A stretch of DNA of 64,000 bases. It comes from Hyphomicrobiales bacterium. Lineage in GTDB: Bacteria > Pseudomonadota > Alphaproteobacteria > Rhizobiales > Aestuariivirgaceae. Positions 26,230 through 35,264 of the stretch are shown here, in pieces (the first letter of the stretch is position 1; every line of letters starts with the position of its first letter). Location: contig JADJVV010000001.1 of NCBI GenBank assembly GCA_016710435.1, positions 881,001 through 945,000 of the forward strand. The letters are read 5' to 3'. The notes beneath the pieces were generated by a model, which was given only the letters and a program-made list of their open reading frames with translations, had not been told where the DNA came from and made no database searches. A program made the position numbers and the translations under genes.

Positions 26230-27564
26230 ATGTTCTTTCGTTCCAAGCCTGATCTCGAACTGGCATCCGAATATGACGCCGCCTATCGCGAGCGGACGCC
26301 CCTCCCGGCCATCGTCATGCTGCTCACTGCCGTGCTGGCGATGGTGGGCTTTGTCGTGTGGGCGGCTCTCGCCAGACTCGATGAAGTCACGCGCGGTGAA
26401 GGCCGGGTGATCGCATCCAGCAAGACACAGCTTGTGCAGAGCCTGGAAGGCGGGCTGGTCAAGGAACTCCTGGTAAGGCCTGGACAGAAAGTCACTCGTG
26501 GCCAGGTGCTGATCCGCATTGATGACACCGGCTTCTCGTCAAACCTCGGCGAAGTGGCAGCGAAGATCCTCGCACTCACCGCCAAGGCGGCGCGGCTGCG
26601 GCATGAGGCGGAAGGCGATCCCATGGAGCCGCCGCAATTCCCCGCGGAACTTTCCGAGACGGCAGCGGAACTGATCCGCAATGAGACGCTGTTGTACGAC
26701 GAGCGCCACAAGAGTCTTCAATCGCAGCTCACGGTGCTTGACGAGCGCGTCCAGCAGCGGTCGCTTGAACTGAAGGAATCAAAGGCATCGGCAGACCGGG
26801 CGCGTGAAGTGTTGGCGCTGGCCAAGCAGGAAATGGGCTTGAAGAAGCCGCTGGCTGACCGTGGCATCGTGCCGAAGACCGACATCATCCGTCTGCAACG
26901 TGAAATCACCGACGCCCAGGGCCAGATGGCCGTGCTGAAAGAGACACTGCCGAAGCTGGAGGCCGCCATACGCGAGGCGGAAGCGCAGGTTGCCGAACAG
27001 AAGCAGCACTTCCGGGAGGAAGCCCGCAGTGAACTCTCTTCCGTGGAGGCAGAACTGCAGGTCGCGACCCAGACCCAGAAAGGCGCCAAGGATCGCGTCG
27101 CGCGGGCCGACATCAAGTCTCCCGTGGATGGTATCGTCAACAAGGTCAATGCCAACACCGTCGGCGGCGTCGTCCAGGCAGGGCAGACCATCATGGAACT
27201 CGTGCCACTCGAAGATTCGTTGCGGGTGGAGGCACGCATTCGCCCCGCCGACATTGCCTTCGTGCACCCCAACCAGCCCGCCGTGGTAAAGTTAACGGCC
27301 TATGACTTCTCCATCTACGGTGGCCTCGATGGCGAAGTTGAATTGATTTCTGCAGACTCTGTTTACGATGAACAGCTGCGCGAGAGTTTCTACCTCGTGA
27401 CCATTAAAACTTTACAGAACCGCTTAAAAGCGGGCTCAGATGAACTCCCTATCATCCCCGGCATGGTCGCATCAGTCGACATTCTGACGGGGAAGAAGAG
27501 TGTACTGGATTACCTGCTCAAGCCCATCAACAAGGCGCGCCAGGAAGCGCTGCGCGAACGGTAG
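26230..27564 (+). CDS. HlyD-family periplasmic adaptor of a type I secretion system (LapC/PrtE-like)
   Basis: A 444-residue membrane-fusion protein linking an inner-membrane ABC exporter to an outer-membrane channel. A single N-terminal transmembrane helix (about 26-48) is followed by a first lipoyl half (about 60-100, EGGLVKELLVRPGQKVTRGQ), a long coiled-coil hairpin (about 110-285), and a second lipoyl half plus beta-barrel domain (about 295-430, IKSPVDGIVNKVNANTVGG). Its 3' end overlaps the LapG-like gene. The ABC exporter and TolC partners are not in this window. Its natural cargo is the adjacent RTX adhesin. Confidence 0.88.
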   Translation: MFFRSKPDLELASEYDAAYRERTPLPAIVMLLTAVLAMVGFVVWAALARLDEVTRGEGRVIASSKTQLVQSLEGGLVKELLVRPGQKVTRGQVLIRIDDTGFSSNLGEVAAKILALTAKAARLRHEAEGDPMEPPQFPAELSETAAELIRNETLLYDERHKSLQSQLTVLDERVQQRSLELKESKASADRAREVLALAKQEMGLKKPLADRGIVPKTDIIRLQREITDAQGQMAVLKETLPKLEAAIREAEAQVAEQKQHFREEARSELSSVEAELQVATQTQKGAKDRVARADIKSPVDGIVNKVNANTVGGVVQAGQTIMELVPLEDSLRVEARIRPADIAFVHPNQPAVVKLTAYDFSIYGGLDGEVELISADSVYDEQLRESFYLVTIKTLQNRLKAGSDELPIIPGMVASVDILTGKKSVLDYLLKPINKARQEALRER

Positions 27565-28534
27565 TTCATTTTCCGCCGCAGGCCTGCTCATGGCCGCGGT
27601 CGCCGCCATTCCCTTTCTCATCACCAATCCCGCCCACGCAGCGAAGGCGGTTTTTCTTCAGCCCGCGCCAGTCGTCGCCCTTGGCCCCACCGGCGTGTTT
27701 CAGTCGCTGGAGTTTGCCACCAATGCCACCGCTGGACTCGGGAGCTGGAAATCCGTCCAGTCGCGCATCGTCCATGAAACGAAGATCTACCGCACCTGCG
27801 ACGAGGCCGGCGGCAGCTGCCCCTCCTCGCTTCGTGCATGGCGAGCGGGCCTTGCGGCCTGGCGTGGACTTTCGCCCAAGGCCAAGCTCATACAGGTCAA
27901 CCGTTTCGCAAATGCGGCCATTGCCTACACGGACGACCGCGCCGCCTTCCGCAAGGCGGATTATTGGGCAACACCAGCCGAGTCCCTCAAGGGCCGTGGC
28001 GATTGCGAAGACTACGCGTTGCTCAAGTACGTATCCTTGCGTGAGCTTGGCTTCAGGGATGACGAATTGCGCATCGTCGTCGTCAAGGATCTCCGCAAAG
28101 GCATCGGTCATGCCGTGTTGTCCGTGCGGCTGGCGAGCGGAACCTTCATTCTCGATAACCAGGACTCCCGCGTGCTGCGCCACGACAGCATCGCCCGCTA
28201 CGCACCGATCTATTCCATCAACGCGGGCGGACGCTGGATCAACATTCCGACACAGAACCTGAAGACCCACACCGAACCAGCTGCCCTGGTGGCGACGGCG
28301 GAGGAACTGGGCGAAACGACAGAGACTGCAGCAGCGGCGCAAGCTCCTGCTCCCGTCCTGGCTGCGGCCACGCCGCCTCAATCAACCTTGCAGGCTGCAA
28401 TCACGAAACCGGCCTTCGTGCCGGTCAGCATCGCTGCGCGCGAACCCGACGCCAATCCAGCCCGGCCCATTGCCCGGAAACTCGCGTCCATCTGGCCGCC
28501 GCTCCACTGGCTCCTGTCTCGTCTGCCCGTCTGA
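27500..28534 (+). CDS. LapG-like periplasmic transglutaminase-like cysteine protease
   Basis: 344 residues from GTG 27500, chosen because GGGGA lies six bases upstream and the resulting signal peptide has a basic n-region (RRARKR) and cleavage at AHA; ATG 27590 is the alternative. The catalytic triad of the bacterial transglutaminase-like cysteine proteinases is visible: Cys169 (RGDCEDYALLKY), His204 (GIGHAVLSVR) and Asp219 (LDNQD). LapG enzymes cut the N-terminus of LapA-type adhesins to release biofilm cells under cyclic-di-GMP control by LapD; no lapD is seen here. The C-terminus (about 250-344) is an Ala/Pro-rich tail. It overlaps the adaptor gene by 65 bp. Confidence 0.85.
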   Translation: MYWITCSSPSTRRARKRCANGSSFSAAGLLMAAVAAIPFLITNPAHAAKAVFLQPAPVVALGPTGVFQSLEFATNATAGLGSWKSVQSRIVHETKIYRTCDEAGGSCPSSLRAWRAGLAAWRGLSPKAKLIQVNRFANAAIAYTDDRAAFRKADYWATPAESLKGRGDCEDYALLKYVSLRELGFRDDELRIVVVKDLRKGIGHAVLSVRLASGTFILDNQDSRVLRHDSIARYAPIYSINAGGRWINIPTQNLKTHTEPAALVATAEELGETTETAAAAQAPAPVLAAATPPQSTLQAAITKPAFVPVSIAAREPDANPARPIARKLASIWPPLHWLLSRLPV

Positions 28535-28550
28535 CGAACCCGCAGGCCGG

Positions 28551-31500
28551 TCAGGCGACGCCGTTCTGGTCGGTCGTGTGGGTAGTGTCGTCGAAGAGAA
28601 TGCTGACCTGGCCTGTCGACGCGCCGGAAATATTCGCAATGGTTGTCCAGCTTGTGCCACCAACCGTGCCATCAACGTCGACCTGCAACTGCCCGCCAGC
28701 CGTGACTTGCGCATAGTTTGACAGTGACTGGCCCCCAGCCGTGTCGACGGTGAAGAGGTCCGAAAGATCAATGACATCACTGGCACCAGTCGCACCCAAG
28801 ACGAAGTCATTGATCGTATCGACACCGAGGAATGCCGTCTCATCAAAATAGACGACATCACGCGCTGTATCACCACCCGAAGCTCCGGTCAGGTTTGCGT
28901 CATTGGCATTGAGATGCAAGGTATCCGCGCCAGCGCCGCTGTGGAAATAGTCACCTCCCGCGCCACCCGTGAGCGTGTCCGTTCCCAGACCTCCGATAAG
29001 TGAATCGTTTCCAGCATTTCCAGACAAGCTATCATTGCCCGCCCCACCCAAAAGCATGTTGTCGGCGGCATCGCCGGTCAGGACGTCATTCAGACTGGAA
29101 CCGATGATGTGGGGGTTGGCTGCGGTCGCCGTGCCCGCCGCACCTGTGATGGCCGTCACACTGGCGGAATAATCCAGCAGGTTTGATGTCGGGCTCACCA
29201 ACGTGAAATCAACAGTGGACGTCACGCTGTCGCCATCGGCATCCACCAATTCGATCGGCAGATGAACGCTGACGGGCGCAGTCGTGGGCACAGAGGCACC
29301 AAACTGGCCGACCTGGAATTCCGACCCCGAGACATAGGAATATTCAATGCTGCTGTAACCGGTTCCAGCGGTGTAGGTTCCGATCAACGTATTGTTGACG
29401 ACACCTCCCACATTGGCGGAACCATCTCCATTCAACACCACGGTGAAGGTCTGGCCACCAACCGAGTAGGATGGTGCCAAGGGCGCCGTGAGGTTGATGA
29501 ACTGTTCCGCCCCGTTGTAGGCGATGACAATTCCAGTCAGCGGATCCGGTGCACCGTCACCCACAACTTCGATATCGTTGATGGAAGGCGTATCGTTCGT
29601 GTCATCGAAAGCCTGAATCTTGACCACGGAAGCTGCCTGGATTGAAACGAAGACGGCGGTAGAGCCATTGACATCATAGTGGCCGTCAAAAATATGGTTC
29701 CGGTTCGCAGCTGTGCCGTAGCTCGCAGAGGGCGGAGATCCACGCAAGTCAGTCACAAAATCCACGCGGAGTGTTTCAACAACTCCACCTGGCGTACCAC
29801 CAATATTGTTTCCGCCTGACACGGCACCGTTGGATACGCCACCGGCAGTTGCCGTTGTATTGATGCGCCCATCATGGACACCGCCAACCTCCGGGGTAAT
29901 CAGGAGGTCCGAACTGTTGTTATCAATCACAGTTCCGCTCGACAGATCTTCATTGAGGGGCACAAAACCGGTCCATCCAAGATTGCCGCCTTCAAAGTTG
30001 TATTGGCCCGAACTGAAGTTGACACTGGTCTTGCTGTCCACCGTGCCGTTCATGTCGATGACGTAGGTGCCACTGGAGGGATCAAGAGTAACCACGAACA
30101 CGCCGGGGCCGCCGACACCGGCCGTGGCCGTCAAGATCAGCCCATTCGATGACACATCGTAAACGATGGGGGTCCCGTTCGATGTCAAGCCGGAAGACTG
30201 GGTCTCCAGATAACTCGCGAATTGCACCTTGCCTGCTCCGTCCGCGCCATAGTTGTTGGCAACGGACAGGTCTGTATCGAGATCAAAAGTGAGGTTGGTG
30301 TTGGATGCGCCGTTCTTCAACGCCGCATCTTCCGGCACCAGAGCAATTCCGCTGTCGTCCTCTACCGTTACCGTGAGGGTGGTCGGCACCGTGGCCGTCC
30401 CATCTGTAGCGGAGACATTGAAGACGAGGTTCAGGTTGTCCTCAAGCAGCGGGTTCGGATGATCGATCGGTCCATTCAGCGTGACTGTGTAGGCTCCTGC
30501 CGCTGTCAGGGTTGCAGTCAAAATCGGAACGCTTCCTGCAGCGCCTGTGATGCTGGTCGCCGTTACCGTCCAGGTAATCGGAACTGCATTGCTGGTCAGT
30601 CCGGCAGGACCACCCGTGAAGGCAAAACTCACTGGCTCGCCGTCCACGTCCCCGGACGTGAATGAACCACTGAATGTCTTCGAATTGGTGGTGTCGGCAC
30701 TGCCAACCCCGTCAGCGTTTGCAGACGCCAGGCCCTCCTCGGACACGATGCCCGAAGCGACTCCGACCGTCGGCGCATCATTCGTCCCGAACACCGACAG
30801 CGTCAGGCTCGACGAGGCCGTCGCCGTCCCGTCCGAGGCCGTGTAGTTGAACGTCTCCGTCAGCGGCGCATCCTCCGTGTCCCGCGCCTGCACGGCGTTG
30901 TAGGCCGCCAGGTTCTGCGCCGCCGTATAGAGCGTGTAGCTGTACGTCCCGTTGGCATTGAGCGTCAGGATGCCATAGCTCCCGTTGATCGCCGTGCCGA
31001 CGTTGCCCGCATCCCCGTTCACCGCCGTCACCGTCAGGCCCTCGACGTCCACATCCGTGTCCGCCACATCGGCAAAGCTCCCCGACGGCGCGCCCGCATG
31101 GGCCGCATCCGTCAGCACATTGCCGCTCGCCGTCAGGTTCGTGTCTTCCTTCACCCAGTTCGTGTCCGCGTTCGCAACAGGCGCATCATTCGTCCCGAAC
31201 ACCGACAGCGTCAGGCTCGACGAGGCCGTCGCCGTCCCGTCCGAGGCCGTGTAGTTGAACGTCTCCGTCAGCGGCGCATCCTCCGTGTCCCGCGCCTGCA
31301 CGGCGTTGTAGGCCGCCGGGTTCTGCGCCGCCGTATAGAGCGTGTAGCTGTACGTCCCGTTGGCATTGAGCGTCAGGATGCCATAGCTCCCGTTGATCGC
31401 CGTGCCGACGTTGCCCGCATCCCCGTTCACCGCCGTCACCGTCAGGCCCTCGACGTCCACATCCGTGTCCGCCACATCGGCAAAGCTCCCCGACGGCGCG

Positions 31501-31775
31501 CCCGCATGGGCCGCATCCGTCAGCACATTGCCGCTCGCCGTCAGGTTCGTGTCTTCCTTCACCCAGTTCGTGTCCGCGTTCGCAACAGGCGCATCATTCG
31601 TCCCGAACACCGACAGCGTCAGGCTCGACGAGGCCGTCGCCGTCCCGTCCGAGGCCGTGTAGTTGAACGTCTCCGTCAGCGGCGCATCCCTCCGTGTCCC
31701 GCGCCTGCACGGCGTTGTAGGCCGCCAGGTTCTGCGCCGCCGTATAGAGCGTGTAGCTGTACGTCCCGTTGGCAT
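28551..31775 (-). CDS. RTX/VCBS adhesin, C-terminal part
   Basis: C-terminal part of a giant surface adhesin exported by type I secretion. Reading towards the C-terminus: near-identical VCBS repeats (SLTLSVFGTNDAP signature), a cadherin-like stretch with diverged domains, RTX nonapeptides (GGAGNDSLSGNAGNDSLIGG) near 29.0 kb that bind calcium, and a C-terminal secretion region (VDTINDFVLGATGASDVIDL). The frame is correct from about 31684 to the stop at 28551. Codons beyond that are out of phase because of an extra C near 31686. It converges on the LapG-like gene. The protein is incomplete: the N-terminal half is missing or broken. Confidence 0.8.
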   Translation of the reverse strand: MPTGRTATRSIRRRRTWRPTTPCRRGTRRDAPLTETFNYTASDGTATASSSLTLSVFGTNDAPVANADTNWVKEDTNLTASGNVLTDAAHAGAPSGSFADVADTDVDVEGLTVTAVNGDAGNVGTAINGSYGILTLNANGTYSYTLYTAAQNPAAYNAVQARDTEDAPLTETFNYTASDGTATASSSLTLSVFGTNDAPVANADTNWVKEDTNLTASGNVLTDAAHAGAPSGSFADVADTDVDVEGLTVTAVNGDAGNVGTAINGSYGILTLNANGTYSYTLYTAAQNLAAYNAVQARDTEDAPLTETFNYTASDGTATASSSLTLSVFGTNDAPTVGVASGIVSEEGLASANADGVGSADTTNSKTFSGSFTSGDVDGEPVSFAFTGGPAGLTSNAVPITWTVTATSITGAAGSVPILTATLTAAGAYTVTLNGPIDHPNPLLEDNLNLVFNVSATDGTATVPTTLTVTVEDDSGIALVPEDAALKNGASNTNLTFDLDTDLSVANNYGADGAGKVQFASYLETQSSGLTSNGTPIVYDVSSNGLILTATAGVGGPGVFVVTLDPSSGTYVIDMNGTVDSKTSVNFSSGQYNFEGGNLGWTGFVPLNEDLSSGTVIDNNSSDLLITPEVGGVHDGRINTTATAGGVSNGAVSGGNNIGGTPGGVVETLRVDFVTDLRGSPPSASYGTAANRNHIFDGHYDVNGSTAVFVSIQAASVVKIQAFDDTNDTPSINDIEVVGDGAPDPLTGIVIAYNGAEQFINLTAPLAPSYSVGGQTFTVVLNGDGSANVGGVVNNTLIGTYTAGTGYSSIEYSYVSGSEFQVGQFGASVPTTAPVSVHLPIELVDADGDSVTSTVDFTLVSPTSNLLDYSASVTAITGAAGTATAANPHIIGSSLNDVLTGDAADNMLLGGAGNDSLSGNAGNDSLIGGLGTDTLTGGAGGDYFHSGAGADTLHLNANDANLTGASGGDTARDVVYFDETAFLGVDTINDFVLGATGASDVIDLSDLFTVDTAGGQSLSNYAQVTAGGQLQVDVDGTVGGTSWTTIANISGASTGQVSILFDDTTHTTDQNGVA

Positions 31776-34700
31776 TGAGCGTCAGGATGCCATAGCTCCC
31801 GTTGATCGCCGTGCCGACGTTGCCCGCATCCCCGTTCACCGCCGTCACCGTCAGGCCCTCGACGTCCACATCCGTGTCCGCCACATCGGCAAAGCTCCCC
31901 GACGGCGCGCCCGCATGGGCCGCATCCGTCAGCCATTGCCGCTCGCCGTCAGGTTCGTGTCTTCCTTCACCCAGTTCGTGTCCGCGTTCGCAACAGGCGC
32001 ATCATTCGTCCCGAACACCGACAGCGTCAGGCTCGACGAGGCCGTCGCCGTCCCGTCCGAGGCCGTGTAGTTGAACGTCTCCGTCAGCGGCGCATCCTCC
32101 GTGTCCCGCGCCTGCACGGCGTTGTAGGCCGCCAGGTTCTGCGCCGCCGTATAGGAGCGTGTAGCTGTACGTCCCGTTGGCATTGAGCGTCAGGATGCCA
32201 TAGCTCCCGTTGATCGCCGTGCCGACGTTGCCCGCATCCCCGTTCACCGCCGTCACCGTCAGGCCCTCGACGTCCACATCCGTGTCCGCCACATCGGCAA
32301 AGCTCCCCGACGGCGCGCCCGCATGGGCCGCATCCGTCAGCACATTGCCGCTCGCCGTCAGGTTCGTGTCTTCCTTCACCCAGTTCGTGTCCGCGTTCGC
32401 AACAGGCGCATCATTCGTCCCGAACACCGACAGCGTCAGGCTCGACGAGGCCGTCGCCGTCCCGTCCGAGGCCGTGTAGTTGAACGTCTCCGTCAGCGGC
32501 GCATCCTCCGTGTCCCGCGCCTGCACGGCGTTGTAGGCCGCCAGGTTCTGCGCCGCCGTATAGAGCGTGTAGCTGTACGTCCCGTTGGCATTGAGCGTCA
32601 GGATGCCAAAGCTCCCGTTGATCGCCGTGCCGACGTTGCCCGCATCCCCGTTCACCGCCGTCACCGTCAGGCCCTCGACGTCCACATCCGTGTCCGCCAC
32701 ATCGGCAAAGCTCCCCGACGGCGCGCCCGCATGGGCCGCATCCGTCAGCACATTGCCGCTCGCCGTCAGGTTCGTGTCTTCCTTCACCCAGTTCGTGTCC
32801 GCGTTCGCAACAGGCGCATCATTCGTCCCGAACACCGACAGCGTCAGGCTCGACGAGGCCGTCGCCGTCCCGTCCGAGGCCGTGTAGTTGAACGTCTCCG
32901 TCAGCGGCGCATCCTCCGTGTCCCGCGCCTGCACGGCGTTGTAGGCCGCCAGGTTCTGCGCCGCCGTATAGAGCGTGTAGCTGTACGTCCCGTTGGCATT
33001 GAGCGTCAGGATGCCATAGCTCCCGTTGATCGCCGTGCCGACGTTGCCCGCATCCCCCGTTCACCGCCGTCACCGTCAGGCCCTCGACGTCCACATCCGT
33101 GTCCGCCACATCGGCAAAGCTCCCCGACGGCGCGCCCGCATGGGCCGCATCCGTCACATTGCCGCTCGCCGTCAGGTTCGTGTCTTCCTTCACCCAGTTC
33201 GTGTCCGCGTTCGCAACAGGCGCATCATTCGTCCCGAACACCGACAGCGTCAGGCTCGACGAGGCCGTCGCCGTCCCGTCCGAGGCCGTGTAGTTGAACG
33301 TCTCCGTCAGCGGCGCATCCTCCGTGTCCCGCGCCTGCACGGCGTTGTAGGCCGCCAGGTTCTGCGCCGCCGTATAGAGCGTGTAGCTGTACGTCCCGTT
33401 GGCATTGAGCGTCAGGATGCCATAGCTCCCGTTGATCGCCGTGCCGACGTTGCCCGCATCCCCGTTCACCGCCGTCACCGTCAGGCCCTCGACGTCCACA
33501 TCCGTGTCCGCCACATCGGCAAAGCTCCCCGACGGCGCGCCCGCATGGGCCGCATCCGTCAGCACATTGCCGCTCGCCGTCAGGTTCGTGTCTTCCTTCA
33601 CCCAGTTCGTGTCCGCGTTCGCAACAGGCGCATCATTCGTCCCGAACACCGACAGCGTCAGGCTCGACGAGGCCGTCGCCGTCCCGTCCGAGGCCGTAGT
33701 TGAACGTCTCCGTCAGCGGCGCATCCTCCGTGTCCCGCGCCTGCACGGCGTTGTAGGCCGCCAGGTTCTGCGCCGCCGTATAGAGCGTGTAGCTGTACGT
33801 CCCGTTGGCATTGAGCGTCAGGATGCCATAGCTCCCGTTGATCGCCGTGCCGACGTTGCCCGCATCCCCGTTCACCGCCGTCACCGTCAGGCCCTCGACG
33901 TCCACATCCGTGTCCGCCACATCGGCAAAGCTCCCCGACGGCGCGCCCGCATGGGCCGCATCCGTCAGCACATTGCCGCTCGCCGTCAGGTTCGTGTCTT
34001 CCTTCACCCAGTTCGTGTCCGCGTTCGCAACAGGCGCATCATTCGTCCCGAACACCGACAGCGTCAGGCTCGACGAGGCCGTCGCCGTCCCGTCCGAGGC
34101 CGTGTAGTTGAACGTCTCCGTCAGCGGCGCATCCTCCGTGTCCCGCGCCTGCACGGCGTTGTAGGCCGCCAGGTTCTGCGCCGCCGTATAGAGCGTGTAG
34201 CTGTACGTCCCGTTGGCATTGAGCGTCAGGATGCCATAGCTCCCGTTGATCGCCGTGCCGACGTTGCCCGCATCCCCGTTCACCGCCGTCACCGTCAGGC
34301 CCTCGACGTCCACATCCGTGTCCGCCACATCGGCAAAGCTCCCCGACGGCGCGCCCGCATGGGCCGCATCCGTCAGCACATTGCCGCTCGCCGTCAGGTT
34401 CGTGTCTTCCTTCACCCAGTTCGTGTCCGCGTTCGCAACAGGCGCATCATTCGTCCCGAACACCGACAGCGTCAGGCTCGACGAGGCCGTCGCCGTCCCG
34501 TCCGAGGCCGTGTAGTTGAACGTCTCCGTCAGCGGCGCATCCCTCCGTGTCCCGCGCCTGCACGGCGTTGTAGGCCGCCAGGTTCTGCGCCGCCGTATAG
34601 AGCGTGTAGCTGTACGTCCCGTTGGCATTGAGCGTCAGGATGCCATAGCTCCCGTTGATCGCCGTGCCGACGTTGCCCGCATCCCCGTTCACCGCCGTCA

Positions 34701-35096
34701 CCGTCAGGCCCTCGACGTCCACATCCGTGTCCGCCACATCGGCAAAGCTCCCCGACGGCGCGCCCGCATGGGCCGCATCCGTCAGCACATTGCCGCTCGC
34801 CGTCAGGTTCGTGTCTTCCTTCACCCAGTTCGTGTCCGCGTTCGCAACAGGCGCATCATTCGTCCCGAACACCGACAGCGTCAGGGCTCGACGAGGCCGT
34901 CGCCGTCCCGTCCGAGGCCGTGTAGTTGACCGTCTCCGTCAGCGGCGCATCCTCCGTGTCCCGCGCCTGCACGGCGTTGTAGGCCGCCAGGTTCTGCGCC
35001 GCCGTATAGAGCGTGTAGCTGTACGTCCCGTTGGCATTGAGCGTCAGGATGCCATAGCTCCCGTTGATCGCCGTGCCGACGTTGCCCGCATCCCCA
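30777..35096. repeat. About 10.6 tandem copies of a 408-bp VCBS-encoding repeat
   Basis: The marker TTGATCGCCGTGCCGACG recurs at 30985, 31393, 31802, 32210, 32618, 33026, 33432, 33838, 34246, 34655 and 35064, that is at intervals of 406-409 bp. Copies are almost identical apart from rare substitutions and the small indels noted in the adhesin entry. 408 bp corresponds to 136 residues, one VCBS-type unit. Such homogeneity implies recent expansion or gene conversion. Confidence 0.95.
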
Positions 35097-35113
35097 GCCT
35101 CGAATATCGTCAT
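31594..35113 (-). pseudogene. N-terminal-side VCBS repeats of the adhesin, frameshifted and truncated
   Basis: Continuation of the adhesin towards its N-terminus. It is readable only in pieces (for example 32002-32934, 32819-33649, 33633-34628), because near-identical repeats differ by small indels. Extra bases occur near 31686, 32154, 33053, 34541 and 34886, one base is missing near 31933, and there are deletions of 3 and 2 bases near 33152 and 33697. No N-terminal retention module, start codon or ribosome site exists: the sequence leaves the repeat at about 35096. This is either true decay or unresolved assembly of a repeat array. Confidence 0.75.
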
Positions 35114-35264
35114 CTGGAGTATGTCATTTTATTCTGCTAGACAGTAAGGAACTTCCGGGTGTGGCAACAAATCCGAAATTCTTGGCAGCATATGTTTTCA
35201 GTATTGGTCAATTGATAACTTTGTTGCTTGACTCTTGGTCGAGCATTCGGGTCGGGGGCAGACT

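Noticed and set aside
33432..34631. 399-codon plus-strand open frame across the repeat array
   Set aside because: It is the reverse reading of VCBS repeats; the minus-strand translation gives the known VCBS signature and the plus strand gives low-complexity Arg-rich repeats.
30777..35096. CRISPR array
   Set aside because: The repeats are 408 bp, contiguous, without spacers, and encode a protein domain.
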